The notes: generated by a model from the sequence alone, not told the origin. Counted from the first letter of the stretch, positions 1 to 13,446 are shown. The stretch: 64,000 nt of DNA from Panulirus ornatus (GCF_036320965.1 NC_092271.1:29622536-29686535), one strand, 5' to 3'. Made by a program: numbers and translations.

Positions 1-443
1 CAGCGAAGAGTCAGTATGAAAATGGAGGAGGCTGGGCTTAATTTTGGTAAAATATGCATTTTATTTTCATTGAGGAAAGCACATAAGGTATGATTACATA
101 TACCAATTTTTTATACAACACTCACAATACATTCAAGGAAAAGGATAACAATAAAAGGACAAAAATACCGCTGAACTAAATACAATATAGAATTATAATG
201 ACTGTTACTACTCTAATGCAGAAAAAAATTATCTGCAAACACGTCAGTATCATTATCACCTAACTTTTTCCATGAAATGTTATTACTTGTTTCGTAAAAA
301 CATCTTTAATTTGACAATGTTTGATCAATAGTGAAACATTATTCCTTTAAGCTATATATCTACACAGAGACGAACTCTTACAGGTCTCCTACATTACGTA
401 AAACTCATGGTGAATCTATATCTCTTGTTACATTCCTTGGTTG

Positions 444-445
<2 letters not shown>
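1..445. other. AT-rich intergenic sequence
   Basis: No open reading frame, RNA gene or recognisable repeat is visible here. The sequence is unique-looking and AT-rich up to the (CA)n tract that borders LINE copy A. Confidence 0.5.
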
Positions 446-501
<56 letters not shown>

Positions 502-508
502 TATATAT
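446..508. repeat. (CA)n/(TA)n microsatellite
   Basis: Nearly pure CA repeat followed by a short TA run. It borders the A-rich 3' tail of LINE copy A. Confidence 0.95.
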
Positions 509-2104
509 CTTTCTTTTTCTTTTTTTTTTCTTTGTCGCTGTCTCCCGCGTTTGCGAGGTAGCGCAAGGAAACAGACGAAAGAAATGGTCCAACCCACCCC
601 CATACACATGTATATACATACGTCCATACACGCAAATATACATACATACACAGCTTTCCATGGTTTACCCCAGACGCTTCACATGCCCTGATTCAATCCA
701 CTAACAGCACGTCAACCCCGGTATACCACATCGATCCAATTCACTCTATTCCTTGCCCTCCTTTCACCCTCCTGCATGTTCAGGCCCCGATCACACAAAA
801 TCTTTTTCACTCCATCCTTCCACCTCCAATTTGGTCTCCCACTTCTCCTCGTTCCCTCCACCTCCGACACATATATCCTCTTGGTCAATCTTTCCTCACT
901 CATTCTCTCCATGTGCCCAAACCATTTCAAAACACCCTCTTCTGCTCTCTCAACCACGCTCTTTTTATTTCCACACATCTCTCTAACCCTTACGTTACTT
1001 ACTCGATCAAACCACCTCACACCACACATTGTCCTCAAACATCTCATTTCCAGCACATCCATCCTCCTGCGCACAACTCTATCCATAGTCCACGCCTCGC
1101 AACCATACAACATTGTTGGAACCACTATTCCTTCAAACATACCCATTTTTGCTTTCCGAGATAATGTTCTCGACTTCCACACATTCTTCAAGGCTCCCAG
1201 GATTTTCGCCCCCTCCCCTACCCTATGATCCACTTCCGCTTCCATGGTTCCATCCGCTGCCAGATCCACTACCAGATATCTAAAACACTTTACTTCCTCC
1301 AGTTTTGCTCCATTCAAACTTACCTCCCAACTGACTTGACCCTCAACCCTACTGTACCTAATAACCTTGCTCTTATTTACATTTACTCTTAACTTTCTTC
1401 TTTCACACACTTTACCAAACTCAGTCACCAGCTTCTGCAGTTTCTCACATGAGTCAGCCACCAGCGCTGTATCATCAGCGAACAACAACTGACTCACTTC
1501 CCAAGCTCTCTCATCCCCAACAGACTTCATACTTGCCCCTCTTTCCAAAACTCTTGCATTTACCTCCCTAACAACCCCATCCATAAACAAATTAAACAAC
1601 CATGGAGACATCACACACCCCTGCCGCAAACCTACATTCACTGAGAATCAATCACTTTCCTCTCTTCCTACACGTACACATGCCTTACATCCTCGATAAA
1701 AACTTTTCACTGCTTCTAACAACTTGCCTCCCACACCATATATTCTTAATACCTTCCACAGAGCATCTCTATCAACTCTATCATATGCCTTCTCCAGATC
1801 CATAAATGCTACATACAAATCCATTTGCTTTTCTAAGTATTTCTCACATACATTCTTCAAAGCAAACACCTGATCCACACATCCTCTTCCACTTCTGAAA
1901 CCACACTGCTCTTCCCCAATCTGATGCTCTGTACATGCCTTCACCCTCTCAATCAATACCCTCCCATATAATTTACCAGGAATACTCAACAAACTTATAC
2001 CTCTGTAATTTGAGCACTCACTCTTATCCCCTTTGCCTTTGTACAATGGCACTATGCACGCATTCCGCCAATCCTCAGGCACCTCACCATGAGTCATACA
2101 TACA
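509..2104 (-). mobile_element. RTE-like LINE copy A, 5'-truncated
   Basis: Minus-strand LINE fragment. Its 3' end is an A-rich tail (T-run at 511-530 on +) preceded by a conserved 3' UTR with the block GCGAGGTAGCGCAAGGAAAC (+ strand). The 5' end stops inside the reverse transcriptase (RT) just upstream of the VPEDWR motif and joins a CA/TA microsatellite at about 2104. The endonuclease part is missing, so the copy cannot be autonomous. The family assignment to the RTE clade rests on the RT and C-terminal motifs and on the endonuclease seen in copy G. Confidence 0.9.
712..2104 (-). pseudogene. RT pseudogene of LINE copy A
   Basis: Encodes the RT and C-terminal part of the LINE polyprotein: VPEDWRNACIVPLYKGKG, FMDLEKAYDRVDRDAL, GLRQGCVMSP, the catalytic LLFADD box (FADD at 1471-1482), and the C-terminal GRPNWRWKDGVKK block, ending in VVYRG and a stop at 712. 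One nonsense codon (TGA for the Trp in the ESDWFSV motif, 1648-1650) splits it into two open pieces in the same frame. The 5' end is a truncation into microsatellite, so there is no start codon. It is a dead copy; decay is slight, suggesting recent insertion. Confidence 0.85.
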
Positions 2105-2111
2105 CACACAC

Positions 2112-2112
<1 letters not shown>

Positions 2113-2145
<33 letters not shown>
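2113..2145. repeat. (TA)n microsatellite
   Basis: Pure TA run lying between the truncated 5' end of LINE copy A and the A-rich tail of LINE copy B, both on the minus strand. Confidence 0.95.
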
Positions 2146-3651
<1,506 letters not shown>

Positions 3652-3652
3652 C

Positions 3653-5196
3653 ATTGATTGAGAGGGTGAAGGCATGTACAGAGCATCAGATTGGGGAAGA
3701 GCAGTGTGGTTTCAGAAGTTGTAGAGGATGTGTGGATCAGGTGTTTGCTTTGAAGTATGTATGTAAGAAATACTTAAAAAAGCAAATGGATTTGTATGTA
3801 GCATTTATGGATCTGGAGGAGGCATATGATAGAGTTGATAGAGATGCTCTGTGGAAGGTATTAAGAATATATGGTGTGGGAGGCAAGTTGTTAGTGGCAG
3901 TGAAAAGTTTTTATCGAGGATGTAAGGCATGTGTACGAGTAGGAAGAAAGGAAAGTGATTGGTTCTCAGTGAATGTCGGTTTGCGGCAGGGATGCGTGAT
4001 GCCTCCATGTTTGTTTAATTTGTTTATGGATGGGGATGTTAGGGAGGTGAATGCAGGAATTTTGGAGAGAGGGGCAAGTATGCAGTCTGTTGTGGATGAG
4101 ATAGCTTGGGAAGAGGTACAAGACAATTGGGAGGTAAGTTTGAATGGGGAAAAAATTGGAGGAAGTGAAGTGTTCCAGATATCTGGTAGTGGATTTGGCA
4201 GCGGATGGGACTATGGAAGCAGAAGTGAGTCATAGGGTGGGGGAGGGGGCGAAAGTTCTGGGAGCGTTGAAAAATGTGTGGGAGGCGAGAACAGTATCTC
4301 GGAGAGCAAAAATGGGTATGTTTGAAGGAATAGTGGTTCCAACAATGTTATATGGTTGCGAGGCGTGGGCTATTGATAGAGTTGTGCGGAGGAGGGTGGA
4401 TGTGTTGGAAATGAGATGTTTAAGGACAATATGTGGTGTGAGGTGGTTTGATCAAATAAGTAATGAAAGAGTAAGAGATATGTGTGTTAATAAAAAGGGA
4501 GTGGTTGAGAGAGCAGAAGAGGGTGTTTTGAAATGGTTTGGTCACATGGAGAGAATGAGTGAGGAAAGATTGACAAAGAGGATATATGCGTCAGGGGTGA
4601 AGGGAACGAGAAGTGGGAGACCAAATTGGAGGTGGAAAGATGGAATGAAAAAGATTTTGAGCGATCTGGGCCTGAACATGCAGGAGGGTGAAAGGCGTGC
4701 AAGGAATAGAGTGAATTGAAACGATGTGGTATACCGGGGTTGACGTGCTGTCAATGGATTGAACCAGGGCATGTGAAGAGTTTGGGGTAAACCATGGAAA
4801 GTTTTGTGGGGCCTGGATGTGGAAAGGGAGCTGTGGTTTCGGTGCATTATACATGACAGTTAGAGACTGAATGTGAATGAATGTGATCTTTGTTGTCTTT
4901 TCCTAGCGCTACCTCGCGCACATGCTGGGGAGGGGGTTGTCTTTTCATGCGTGGCGGGGTGGCGAAGGGAATGAATAAAGGCAGACAGTACGAATTATGT
5001 ACATGTGTATATATGTATATGTCTGTGTATGTATGTATATGTATACGTTAAAATGTATAGGTATGTATATGTGCGTGTGTGGACGTGTATGCATATACTT
5101 GTGTATGTGGGTGGGTTGGGCCATTCTTTCGTCTGTTTCCTTGCGCTACCTCGCTAACGCGGGAAACATCGACAAAGTATAATAGATAAAATAAGT
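3653..5196 (+). mobile_element. RTE-like LINE copy C, 5'-truncated, long 3' UTR
   Basis: Plus-strand copy starting at ATTGATTGAGAGGGTGAAGG in the RT, right after (AT)n. Its 3' UTR is longer than in copies A and B: after the C-terminal coding end it carries about 450 bp with GTGGGGCCTGGATGTGGAAA and a G/T-rich stretch before the shared tail GCGCTACCTCGCTAACGCGG. The shared tail ends near 5183. The same longer 3' UTR is seen in copies D and E, so at least two 3' variants of the family exist. Confidence 0.9.
3654..4719 (+). pseudogene. RT pseudogene of LINE copy C, catalytic box deleted
   Basis: RT remnant with DLYVAFMDLEEAYDRVDRD and GLRQGCVMPP, then an internal deletion at about 4112-4121 removes roughly 150 bp including the FADD catalytic box. 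A frameshift follows in the A-run at 4148-4155. The C-terminal half stays open to a premature TGA at 4717-4719, where other copies have Trp followed by the VVYRG end. The copy is more diverged than A, B, F and G. Confidence 0.85.
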
Positions 5197-5218
5197 GAAT
5201 GGATAGATGAAAATATAT

Positions 5219-5866
5219 TATACATAATCGCTGTTTCCCGCGTTAGCTAGGTAGAACCAGGAAACAGACGAAGAATAGCTCATCCACTCATGTACACATA
5301 TATGTACATAAACGCCCGTATACGCACATATACACACACATATACATATCAACATATACATACATATACATATACACATGCATCTACATATATATATACA
5401 CATGTATGTAGTCATACTTGCTTGCCTTTATCCATCCTGTCGCTACCCCGCCCCACAAGAAACAGCATCACCACCCCCCCAGCTTCAGCGAGGTAGCACC
5501 AGGAAAACTGACAACAAAGGCCACATTCGTTCACACTCAGTCTCTAGCTGTCATGTGTAATGCACCGAAACCACAGCTCCCTATCCACATCCAGGCCCCA
5601 CAGACCTTTCCATGGTTTACCCCAGACGTTTCACATGCCCTGGTTCAGTCCGTTGACAGCACGTCGACACCGGTATACCAAATCGTTCCATTTCACTCTA
5701 TTCCTTGCACGCCTCTCACCCTCCTGCATGTTCAGGCCCCGATCACTCAAAATCTTTTTGACTCTATCCCTACACCTCCAATTAAGCTCTCGCTTCTTGT
5801 TCCCTCCACGCCTGACACATATATCCTTTTTGTTAACCTCATTCTCTCCATATGTGCAAACCATTT
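5219..5866 (-). mobile_element. RTE-like LINE copy D, 3' fragment
   Basis: Minus-strand fragment with the 3' UTR and the last part of the coding region (C-terminal GRP.W.KDGVKKIL-like block, decayed). It lies tail to tail with copy C (tails at about 5183 and 5219). Its 5' truncation is at AACCATTTC near 5866. It has the long 3' UTR variant. Confidence 0.85.
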
Positions 5867-7160
5867 CCATGACTGCATGAGAAAATTGCTGTTCATACTG
5901 CTCTTATTTCCTTTTTGTAATTACTAAATCATATACTGAGTTCCATCATGATTTAACAGCCACTACGAGGAGTCAAATACTATTAACTTCAGAAAACTTT
6001 CATTGTGTATTCTGCTTTATCACCATCACCAACACTAACATTCCCTGCTCGGATTGCTTAGTTGTTGGAGTTTAGTGTTACTAGCTCCAGGGAGGCCAGT
6101 TGTGTTAATAGCTCTAACGAGGCCGGGTGTGTTACAAGCTCTAATGAGGCCAGGTGTGCTACGCTCAGCTTCATATCCACTGTTCGACTTTCCTTATACT
6201 CACGACCTACCAACACCATGGACACCATCAGTAACTAGTGTACCACCACTCCATGGATGACTGCGGTACCTGTAATTATGAACAACTAATCATGGACAAC
6301 TTACACTAATCACAAACTACTACTAATGATTATGAACTACAGTAATCATAAATTACTATCAATAATTGTGAACAAGTAACAATAATCATAAACTGTGACC
6401 AATGATTATGAATAGCTAATAGTAATTTTGAACTAATCGCAATCAGTAAGTGGCTATGACGAAGCTCAGGAAACCCTCCCCCTTGGGCACCGCACTAAAC
6501 GCTAACCTCACACGACAAATGACTTTGTGGCTCGACACTTCATGGCAAGAAAACATCCGACTCCAGATGTCATCTCCTCCTTTAGTATATTATAACGTGG
6601 TGCAGGGCGCGAGGCGGTAGATTACTACCTTACGTCATGATTTACGTAAGTACACGAACCTTGCCCGTACCTAACTTCCGACTCCTGCTGCCCTAAAATT
6701 TACCTCGGGAGCAGCTAAACCGTGAAGGCCGCCTTAAGCAATGTCTAGATTTGTATGAAATGAACTTAGATGCTGCGAAAGACTTGTATAAAAAAACGAA
6801 TATAGTTCAAGTCGTGTGTTTGTGGTTGCTTATTGTACTATAGTTTGTAGCCATCCGAAGAAAACTTGGCAAGAACCCTGAGCATCATCCCGCACTGTTC
6901 TTATGGAGGGTAAGACTTCTCGGAAAACGTAAAAATAGTCTGGGTAACTCATCATGTCTCAGAAATATAGTTGCCCACTGTTCAACGGTCACTCATTAGG
7001 GTTCAACAGGTGCCCGCTGCCAGACGGGGTGTTCAACATGTCGCACAATTATTTAACACATGTATGCTTACAACACACCCATACATCTCTCAACAAACAA
7101 ACACACAGATTGCATCAGCTTACAAGGGAACCTAGAACGACTTTAAAGTTGATCTGATAC
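5867..7160. other. Intergenic, degenerate short tandem repeats
   Basis: No gene seen. A degenerate ~25-bp repeat (GCTCTAATGAGGCCAGGTGT) lies at about 6070-6165. Degenerate ~20-bp AATTATGAACTACTAATCAT-like repeats lie at about 6285-6430. The rest appears unique. Confidence 0.5.
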
Positions 7161-7500
7161 ATGGATGACGAAATTCGAAAAAATTTAATGAGGATGGCAC
7201 ACAGGAAAGTAAGGCCTTGTTTTGAGTATCATCTTGTGGGAGATAAGCTGCGAGTCTGTGTGTAAGAAAGAGACAGGAGTAAACATCGTCCCTATCTCGT
7301 TGCCAAAGTACCACTTTAAGAGTAGTTAAGGAGACGCATCTTTTACTAATCCTATTCCCCTTCATGAATGTCTCTTTGTACAGTGCAATGAGCACCCGTC
7401 TCTCTGGACGTAGACAAAGCGTCTGGACCAGCTGACATTCATTCCTCCTCGTGTTTTGAAGTTGCGGCCGTACTTACTTCTTCCTGTGCTTCGCTTCTGC
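7160..7500 (+). mobile_element. Degraded CR1/Jockey-like LINE fragment
   Basis: Heavily decayed. In shifting frames it gives a WMTKFEKI-like stretch (7160s) and later GPADIH / PPRVLKLRPYL (about 7430-7480), which I read as the conserved 'GPDgI.p.vLK' approach to the RT palm domain. Many frameshifts and stops. The assignment is from short motifs only. Confidence 0.35.
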
Positions 7501-7740
7501 TTAAAAACCCAAAGTCTTATTGGTTGAGTTCTACTCTCTAAACTCTTGAAATTTCGTAAACTACCATTTCCTTAAGTATCTTAGATTTTAGTCTTTCTTT
7601 GATCACCAGTTTAGTTTTCACAAGGCGAGACGGGAAGCTTTTGTTGTGACCCTTGCTATATGTGAAGCCTTTGAGAAAGCATGGCGTCCTAGTTGCCCTC
7701 AGAACATGACACAGAGAGATATATAGATGGAATGACAGAC

Positions 7741-7742
<2 letters not shown>

Positions 7743-7804
<62 letters not shown>
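7743..7804. repeat. (TA)n microsatellite
   Basis: Pure TA run of about 31 units, flanking the palindromic element that follows. Confidence 0.95.
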
Positions 7805-7808
<4 letters not shown>

Positions 7809-7840
7809 AAGGATCACAATTTTGCGCGTGATCAAGATAT

Positions 7841-8140
7841 TCCTATGAGTCCACGGGGAAAATGAAACACGAAAAGTTCCCAAGTGCACTTTCGTGTAAT
7901 AATCACACTATCAGGGGAGACACAAGAAAGAAATATAACAGTCAGTTGATATGCATCGAAGAGACGAAGCTAGGACGCCATTTGGTTAACGTTTACCAAA
8001 TGGCGTCTTAGCTTCGTCTCTTCGATGTATATCAACTGACTGTTATATTTCTCTCTTGTGTCTCCCCTAATGATGTGATTATTACACGAAAGTGCGCTTT
8101 GGAACTTTTCGTGTTTCATTTTCCCCGTGGACTCATAGGA
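7841..8140. repeat. 300-bp palindromic repeat (inverted dimer)
   Basis: The left arm begins TCCTATGAGTCCACGGGGAA and the right arm ends with its reverse complement; the arms (about 145 bp each) meet near 7990-7995 around GGTTAACGTTTACC. They differ at scattered sites (for example CACTATCAGGGG against CCCCTAATGATG), so the palindrome is not brand new. The left arm continues outward into GATCACAATTTTGCGCGTGA, while the right arm is cut off exactly where LINE copy E starts. I believe this unit is a widespread decapod repeat but cannot place it in a class. Confidence 0.8.
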
Positions 8141-8533
8141 AAGTTCTGTGGGGCCTGGATGTGGAAAGGGAGCTGTGGTTTCGGGCATTATTACATGACA
8201 GCTAGAGACTGTGAACGAATGGGGCCTTTGTTGTCTTTTCCCATCGCTACCTCGCACACATGAGGGGGGAGGGGGATGTTATTCCATGTGTGGCGAGGTG
8301 GCGATGGGAATAAATAAAGGCAGACAGTATGAATTATGTACGTGTGTATATATGTATATGTCTTTGTGTGTATACATATGTGTACATTGAGATGTATAGG
8401 TATGTATATTTGCGTGTGTGGACGTGTATGTATTTACATGTGTATGGGGGTGGGTTGGGCCATTTCTTTCGTCTGTTTCTTTGCCCTACCTCGCAAACGC
8501 GGGAGACAGCGACAAAGCAAAATAAATAAATAA
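8137..8533 (+). mobile_element. RTE-like LINE copy E, 3' UTR only
   Basis: Plus-strand 3' UTR fragment of the long variant, from AAGTTCTGTGGGGCCTGGAT to the tail GACAGCGACAAAGC followed by AATAAATAAATAAATG. It has no coding sequence. It joins the palindrome at GGAAAGTT. Confidence 0.85.
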
Positions 8534-8534
8534 A

Positions 8535-8539
<5 letters not shown>

Positions 8540-8611
<72 letters not shown>
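8540..8611. repeat. (TA)n microsatellite
   Basis: About 36 TA units between the tail of LINE copy E and the truncated 5' end of LINE copy F. Confidence 0.95.
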
Positions 8612-8613
<2 letters not shown>

Positions 8614-11022
8614 TGTGGAGGCTAAGGTGAAGATTTGTATGGGTTTTCAGAAAAGAAGAGTGAATGTTGGGGTGAAGAGGGTGGTGAGAGTAAGTGAGCT
8701 TGGGAAGGAGACTTGTGTGAGGAAGTACCAGGAGAGACTGAGTACAGAATGGAAAAAGGTGAGAACAAGGAAGTAAGGGGAATGGGGGAGGAATGGGATG
8801 TATTTAGGGAATCAGTGATGGATTGCGCAAAAGATGCTTGTGGCATGAGAAGAGTGGGAGGTGGGTTGATTAGAAAGGGTAATGAGTGGTGGGATGAAGA
8901 AGTAAGAGTATTAGTGAAAGAGAAGAGAGAGGCATTTGGACGATTTTTGCAGGGAAAAAATGAAACTGAGTGGGAGATGTATAAAAGAAAGAGACAGGAG
9001 GTCAAGAGAAAGGTGCAAGAGGTGAAAAAAAGGGCAAATGAGAGTTGGGGTGAGAGAGTATCATTAAATTTTAGGGAGAATAAAAAGATGTTCTGGAAGG
9101 AGGTAAATAAAGTGCGTAAGACAAGGGAGCAAATGGGAACTTCAGTGAAGGGCGCAAATGGGGAGGTGATAACAAGTAGTGGTGATGTGAGAAGGAGATG
9201 GAGTGAGTATTTTGAAGGTTTGTTGAATGTGTTTGATGATAGAGTGGCAGATATAGGGTGTTTTGGTCGAGGTGGTGTGCAAAGTGAGAGGGTTAGGGAA
9301 AATGATTTGGTAAACAGTGAAGAGGTAGTAAAAGCTTTGCGGAAGATGAAAGCCGGCAAGGCAGCAGGTTTGGATGGTATTGCAGTGGAATTTATTAAAA
9401 AAGGGGGTGACTGTATTGTTGACTGGTTGGTAAGGTTATTTAATGTATGTATGACTCATGGTGAGGTGCCTGAGGATTGGCGGAATGCGTGCATAGTGCC
9501 ATTGTACAAAGGCAAAGGGGATAAGAGTGAGTGCTCAAATTACAGAAGTATAAGTTTGTTGAGTATTCCTGGTAAATTATATGGGAGGGTATTGATTGAG
9601 AGGGTGAAGGCATGTACAGAGCATCAGATTGGGGAAGAGCAGTGTGGTTTCAGAAGTGGTAGAGGATGTGTGGATCAGGTGTTTGCTTTGAAGAATGTAT
9701 GTGAGAAATACTTAGAAAAGCAAATGGATTTGTATGTAGCATTTATGGATCTGGAGAAGGCATATGATAGAGTTGATAGAGATGCTCTGTGGAAGGTATT
9801 AAGAATATATGGTGTGGGAGGCAAGTTGTTAGAAGCAGTGAAAAGTTTTTATCGAGGATGTAAGGCATGTGTACGTGTAGGAAGAGAGGAAAGTGATTGG
9901 TTCTCAGTGAATGTAGGTTTGCGGCAGGGGTGTGTGATGTCTCCATGGTTTTTTAATTTGTTTATGGATGGGGTTGTTAGGGAGGTGAATGCAAGAGTTT
10001 TGGAAAGAGGGGCAAGTATGAAGTCTGTTGGGGATGAGAGAGCTTGGGAAGTGAGTCGGTTGTTGTTCGCTGATGATACAGCGCTGGTGGCTGATTCATG
10101 TGAGAAACTGCAGAAGCTGGTGACTGAGTTTGGTAAAGTGTGTGAAAGAAGAAAGTTAAGAGTAAATGTGAGTAAGAGCAAGGTTATTAGGTACAGTAGG
10201 GTTGAGGGTCAAGTCAATTGGGAGGTGAGTTTGAATGGAGAAAAACTGGAGGAAGTGAAGTGTTTTAGATATCTGGGAGTGGATCTGGCAGCGGATGGAA
10301 CCATGGAAGCGGAAGTGGATCATAGGGTGGGGGAGGGGGCGAAAATTCTGGGAGCCTTGAAGAATGTGTGGAAGTCGAGAACATTATCTCGGAAAGCAAA
10401 AATGGGTATGTTTTAAGGAATAGTGGTTCCAACAATGTTGTATGGTTGCGAGGCGTGGGCTATGGATAGAGTTGTGTGCAGGAGGATGGATGTGCTGGAA
10501 ATGAGATGTTTGAGGACAATGTGTGGTGTGAGGTGGTTTGATCGAGTAAGTAACGTAAGGGTAAGAGAGATGTGTCGAAATAAAAAGAGCGTGGTTGAGA
10601 GAGCAGAAGAGGGTGTTTTGAAATGGTTTGGGCACATGGAGAGAATGAGTGAGGAAAGATTGACCAAGAGGATATATGTGTCGGAGGTGGAGGGAACGAG
10701 GAGAAGAGGGAGACCAAATTGGAGGTGGAAAGATGGAGTGAAAAAGATTTTGTGTGATCGGGGCCTGAACATGCAGGAGGGTGAAAGGAGGGCAAGGAAT
10801 AGAGTGAATTGGAGCGATGTGGTATACCGGGGTTGACGTGCTGTCAGTGGATTGAATCAAGGCATGTGAAGCGTCTGGGGTAAACCATGGAAAGCTGTGT
10901 AGGTATGTATATTTGCCTGTGTGGACGTATGTATATACATGTGTATGGGGGTGGGTTGGGCCATTTCTTTCGTCTGTTTCCTTGCGCTACCTCGCAAACG
11001 CGGGAGACAGCGACAAAGCAAA
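8612..11022 (+). mobile_element. RTE-like LINE copy F, 5'-truncated
   Basis: Plus-strand copy starting at ATCTTGTGGAGGCTAAGGTG, just after the SDHY motif of the endonuclease in the full-length order. It runs through the whole RT to the short 3' UTR variant and an A-run at 11,020-11,030. It is bounded by (TA)n on both sides. Confidence 0.9.
8614..10836 (+). pseudogene. RT polyprotein pseudogene of LINE copy F
   Basis: Covers the end of the endonuclease-RT linker, the RT (VPEDWRNACIVPLYKGKG; DLYVAFMDLEKAYDRVDRD; GLRQGCVMSP; FADD at 10,066-10,077) and the C-terminal domain with GHMERMSEERLTKR and GRPNWRWKDGVKK, ending at 10,836. Two lesions are visible: a 1-base deletion near 8768 (AGAACAAGG against AGAACAATGG in copy G) and a nonsense TAA at 10,414-10,416 (Glu codon GAA in other copies). 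Otherwise the RT is intact. Confidence 0.88.
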
Positions 11023-11029
11023 AAAAAAA

Positions 11030-11032
<3 letters not shown>

Positions 11033-11098
<66 letters not shown>
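11033..11098. repeat. (TA)n microsatellite
   Basis: Pure TA run after the tail of LINE copy F. Confidence 0.95.
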
Positions 11099-11102
<4 letters not shown>

Positions 11103-12327
11103 GATAGATAGAGCTGCTGGGAGGTGTGCAATAGCAGGTGGGGTGTTGGGGATGAGGGAGGTCGGGGTCATGATAGGAATCATGAGCGGCAGGAATGTGA
11201 GCCGTCTGGCAGCCGTGTTTGTTTACCCCGTTCAGCAGCAGCTGTGTAGTAATTCACATCGCTGGAGCGGCAAATTAATGGCCTTATTAAAGAGGATTAA
11301 CGAAGACAAGCTGCTGATGAGCTCGTAGTATCGCCAGGCAAGTGACGGCCCGAGGTGATCTACGGAGTAATGGCCCGCGTGTTTTGGGAGGCTAGGTGGG
11401 TGAGGGATTAGTTTAAGCTCCCGCCACAGCACAAGAGACCAGCCTCATGCCCTGTATAACAGGTCTGCACATAATGAAACACAACGAAACTGACTAATGC
11501 CGGAATGAGAGAGTAAGACGCACGAGCATTTTTAGGATAAGACGTGAAAAGAAATATTAAGAAGGAGCACGTCGAGGAAGGTGGTAAGACACGAGAGGCA
11601 ACGGAATTACGCACAGTAAGACAGGGATCTGTGGCGTCCAGGTTGACACGATGAGAGATGCAGACATCGAAAAGAAATGTGGGTGAAGATAATCGTCACA
11701 TATGCCTGACCCTTCACATATCTGGTCCCCAGACATGTTCGCCTCACGCTACAGTTTCTCTATATTTCTCATTTGCCAAGAATATGTTTGACCCGAAAAC
11801 GCCTCCTTCTAGGATTTTTCTACCTTAGAACTTCATATGTGGTGGATACATCAGCCAGATGAACATATCTATCATTAAGGCAGTTTTAACCCCAGCCTTC
11901 GTCAGACACACTCCATTCATCCAGCCCAGCACTGTTCATACCAGATTTTCTTTCCCTATTACGCACATCTCTGATTGGCTAAATAATGGTCGCCTGCCAG
12001 AAACACAGTAATCCTTCCACATCAACAAGGTCTCCAGTCACAAAAGTCTCTGTTTCCACACTAAACACACCATCAGCTCCGGCCACCAAGGGAAGGCCAG
12101 TCATATCAAACAAACCTTCAACATCCCCAGCCATAAACTCATATCTGTAAGTCCTCTGAATACAAATCCTCCCCTGAGGCGGTACATAACCCCCCATAAC
12201 CTCTAGGCTTAACACTCTCATGCCTAGTATGTCCTGCACCTGCCTCCTTACCTGGCACCTAGACGCCATCTGTGCCCGCCAGGACTTCACAGGTACACAG
12301 GCCTCTGACGCTCATCTCACCTCTTGC

Positions 12328-12330
<3 letters not shown>
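11099..12330. other. Unique intergenic sequence
   Basis: No repeat and no gene that I can support. The stretch 11,110-11,440 is less repetitive and more GC-balanced than its surroundings. An uninterrupted 103-codon reading frame on the minus strand (11,979-12,290) has no recognisable motif. Confidence 0.4.

Positions 12331-12360
<30 letters not shown>
12331..12360. repeat. (CA)n microsatellite
   Basis: Pure CA run of about 15 units. Confidence 0.9.
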
Positions 12361-12362
<2 letters not shown>

Positions 12363-12923
12363 AGGGATCCCTGGCATGTTGTATATGGCCGTCACGGTGT
12401 AAAGTACTGTCATTCATTCCTTAATGTCTTATTGTTAGCAATTGCGTCAACACCTGAAATCACACCTTCTTTGATAATAATGATATGTTGAAGAGAACTA
12501 TGACCATGATGGTGGGAGGGCTGCTGATAGTGAGAGATGAGAGTAAGCGATGACAGTGGACCAGAATTATGAAGCATGACAGTGACATAGTTGGTAATGG
12601 GGAGAGATAAGAGATGACAGTTAGAATGAAGGACGGCGCGCTGGGCGGCTCTGACACAACAACAGTTTCTACATTCTTTTAAAGTTCGGGAGTGGGGGGA
12701 TGGGGGCACCGACCAACCCCCAGACACCACACACTAGAAACATTAAACACTAAATATGACAAAAAAACAAACACCTACTATTCTAGCGTTTCGATCTCAT
12801 TTTGCGGTAGATTTGACATCGATAAATACTTCATATTCTGAGAAATATAATCGTTACTGAGTGTCTTTCCCAGTAAGTCATCGGCCAAATAGCTTTGCAT
12901 CCATTTTCTGTATGACACGTTGA

Positions 12924-13052
12924 GGGAGTAAACCAGTGTATTACACGTACAGGGAAGAAACCAGTGTATTACACGTATAGGGAAGAAACCAAGGTATGGC
13001 CCGTTCAGGGAAGAAACCAAGGTATGGCCCGTACAGGGAAGAAACCAATGAT
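12924..13052. repeat. ~33-bp minisatellite, about 4 copies
   Basis: Unit contains GGGAAGAAACCAAGGTATGG followed by CCCGTACA; the first two copies have the variant AGTGTATTACACGTA. The flanks 12,361-12,920 show nothing recognisable. Confidence 0.85.
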
Positions 13053-13446
13053 CTACTTGTGAGGAGAAACGTTCCTCTGATCCGTTCACGCGGCGCTATA
13101 CCCCTCTCTCTCTCTCTCTCTCTGTATTCTGTAACTCCACCTTGGGTGACTGTAGCAGTTGTCCCTCTGAATATGATCTTATGTTGTACGTGGTTCATGC
13201 AGACAACATGCAAAATTTGAAGAAGTTGTATAACAGCATAGAATGCTCAGGAAACGGGGGCCCCATGAATGTATAGCTCCCTCCCTGCACACTACAAATA
13301 AGAAACTACAAAAATACATGATCACGTACGTGCTATTTCGAACAAACACACAAACGGAAAAACAGAAATATAAACATAGGCACACAGACAGACACGTACA
13401 TCTACACAGACACAGGAACAAACACAACGGTACATAGCCAGGGTTC

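Noticed and set aside
405..704. Small proteins rich in His-Thr, Cys-Val or Ile-Tyr
   Set aside because: They are translations of (CA)n and (TA)n microsatellites plus LINE 3' UTR; the same applies at all other dinucleotide tracts.
8055..8100. Hammerhead-ribozyme-like core (CTAATGA ... CACGAAA) in both arms of the palindrome
   Set aside because: Neither arm keeps CTGATGA intact, the first stem II pair would be mismatched, and I found no matching stem I strand downstream. It could be tested with a covariance-model search, but I cannot support it.
11979..12290. 103-codon minus-strand open frame without repeats
   Set aside because: No recognisable motif, no convincing splice or start context; within chance expectation for 64 kb.
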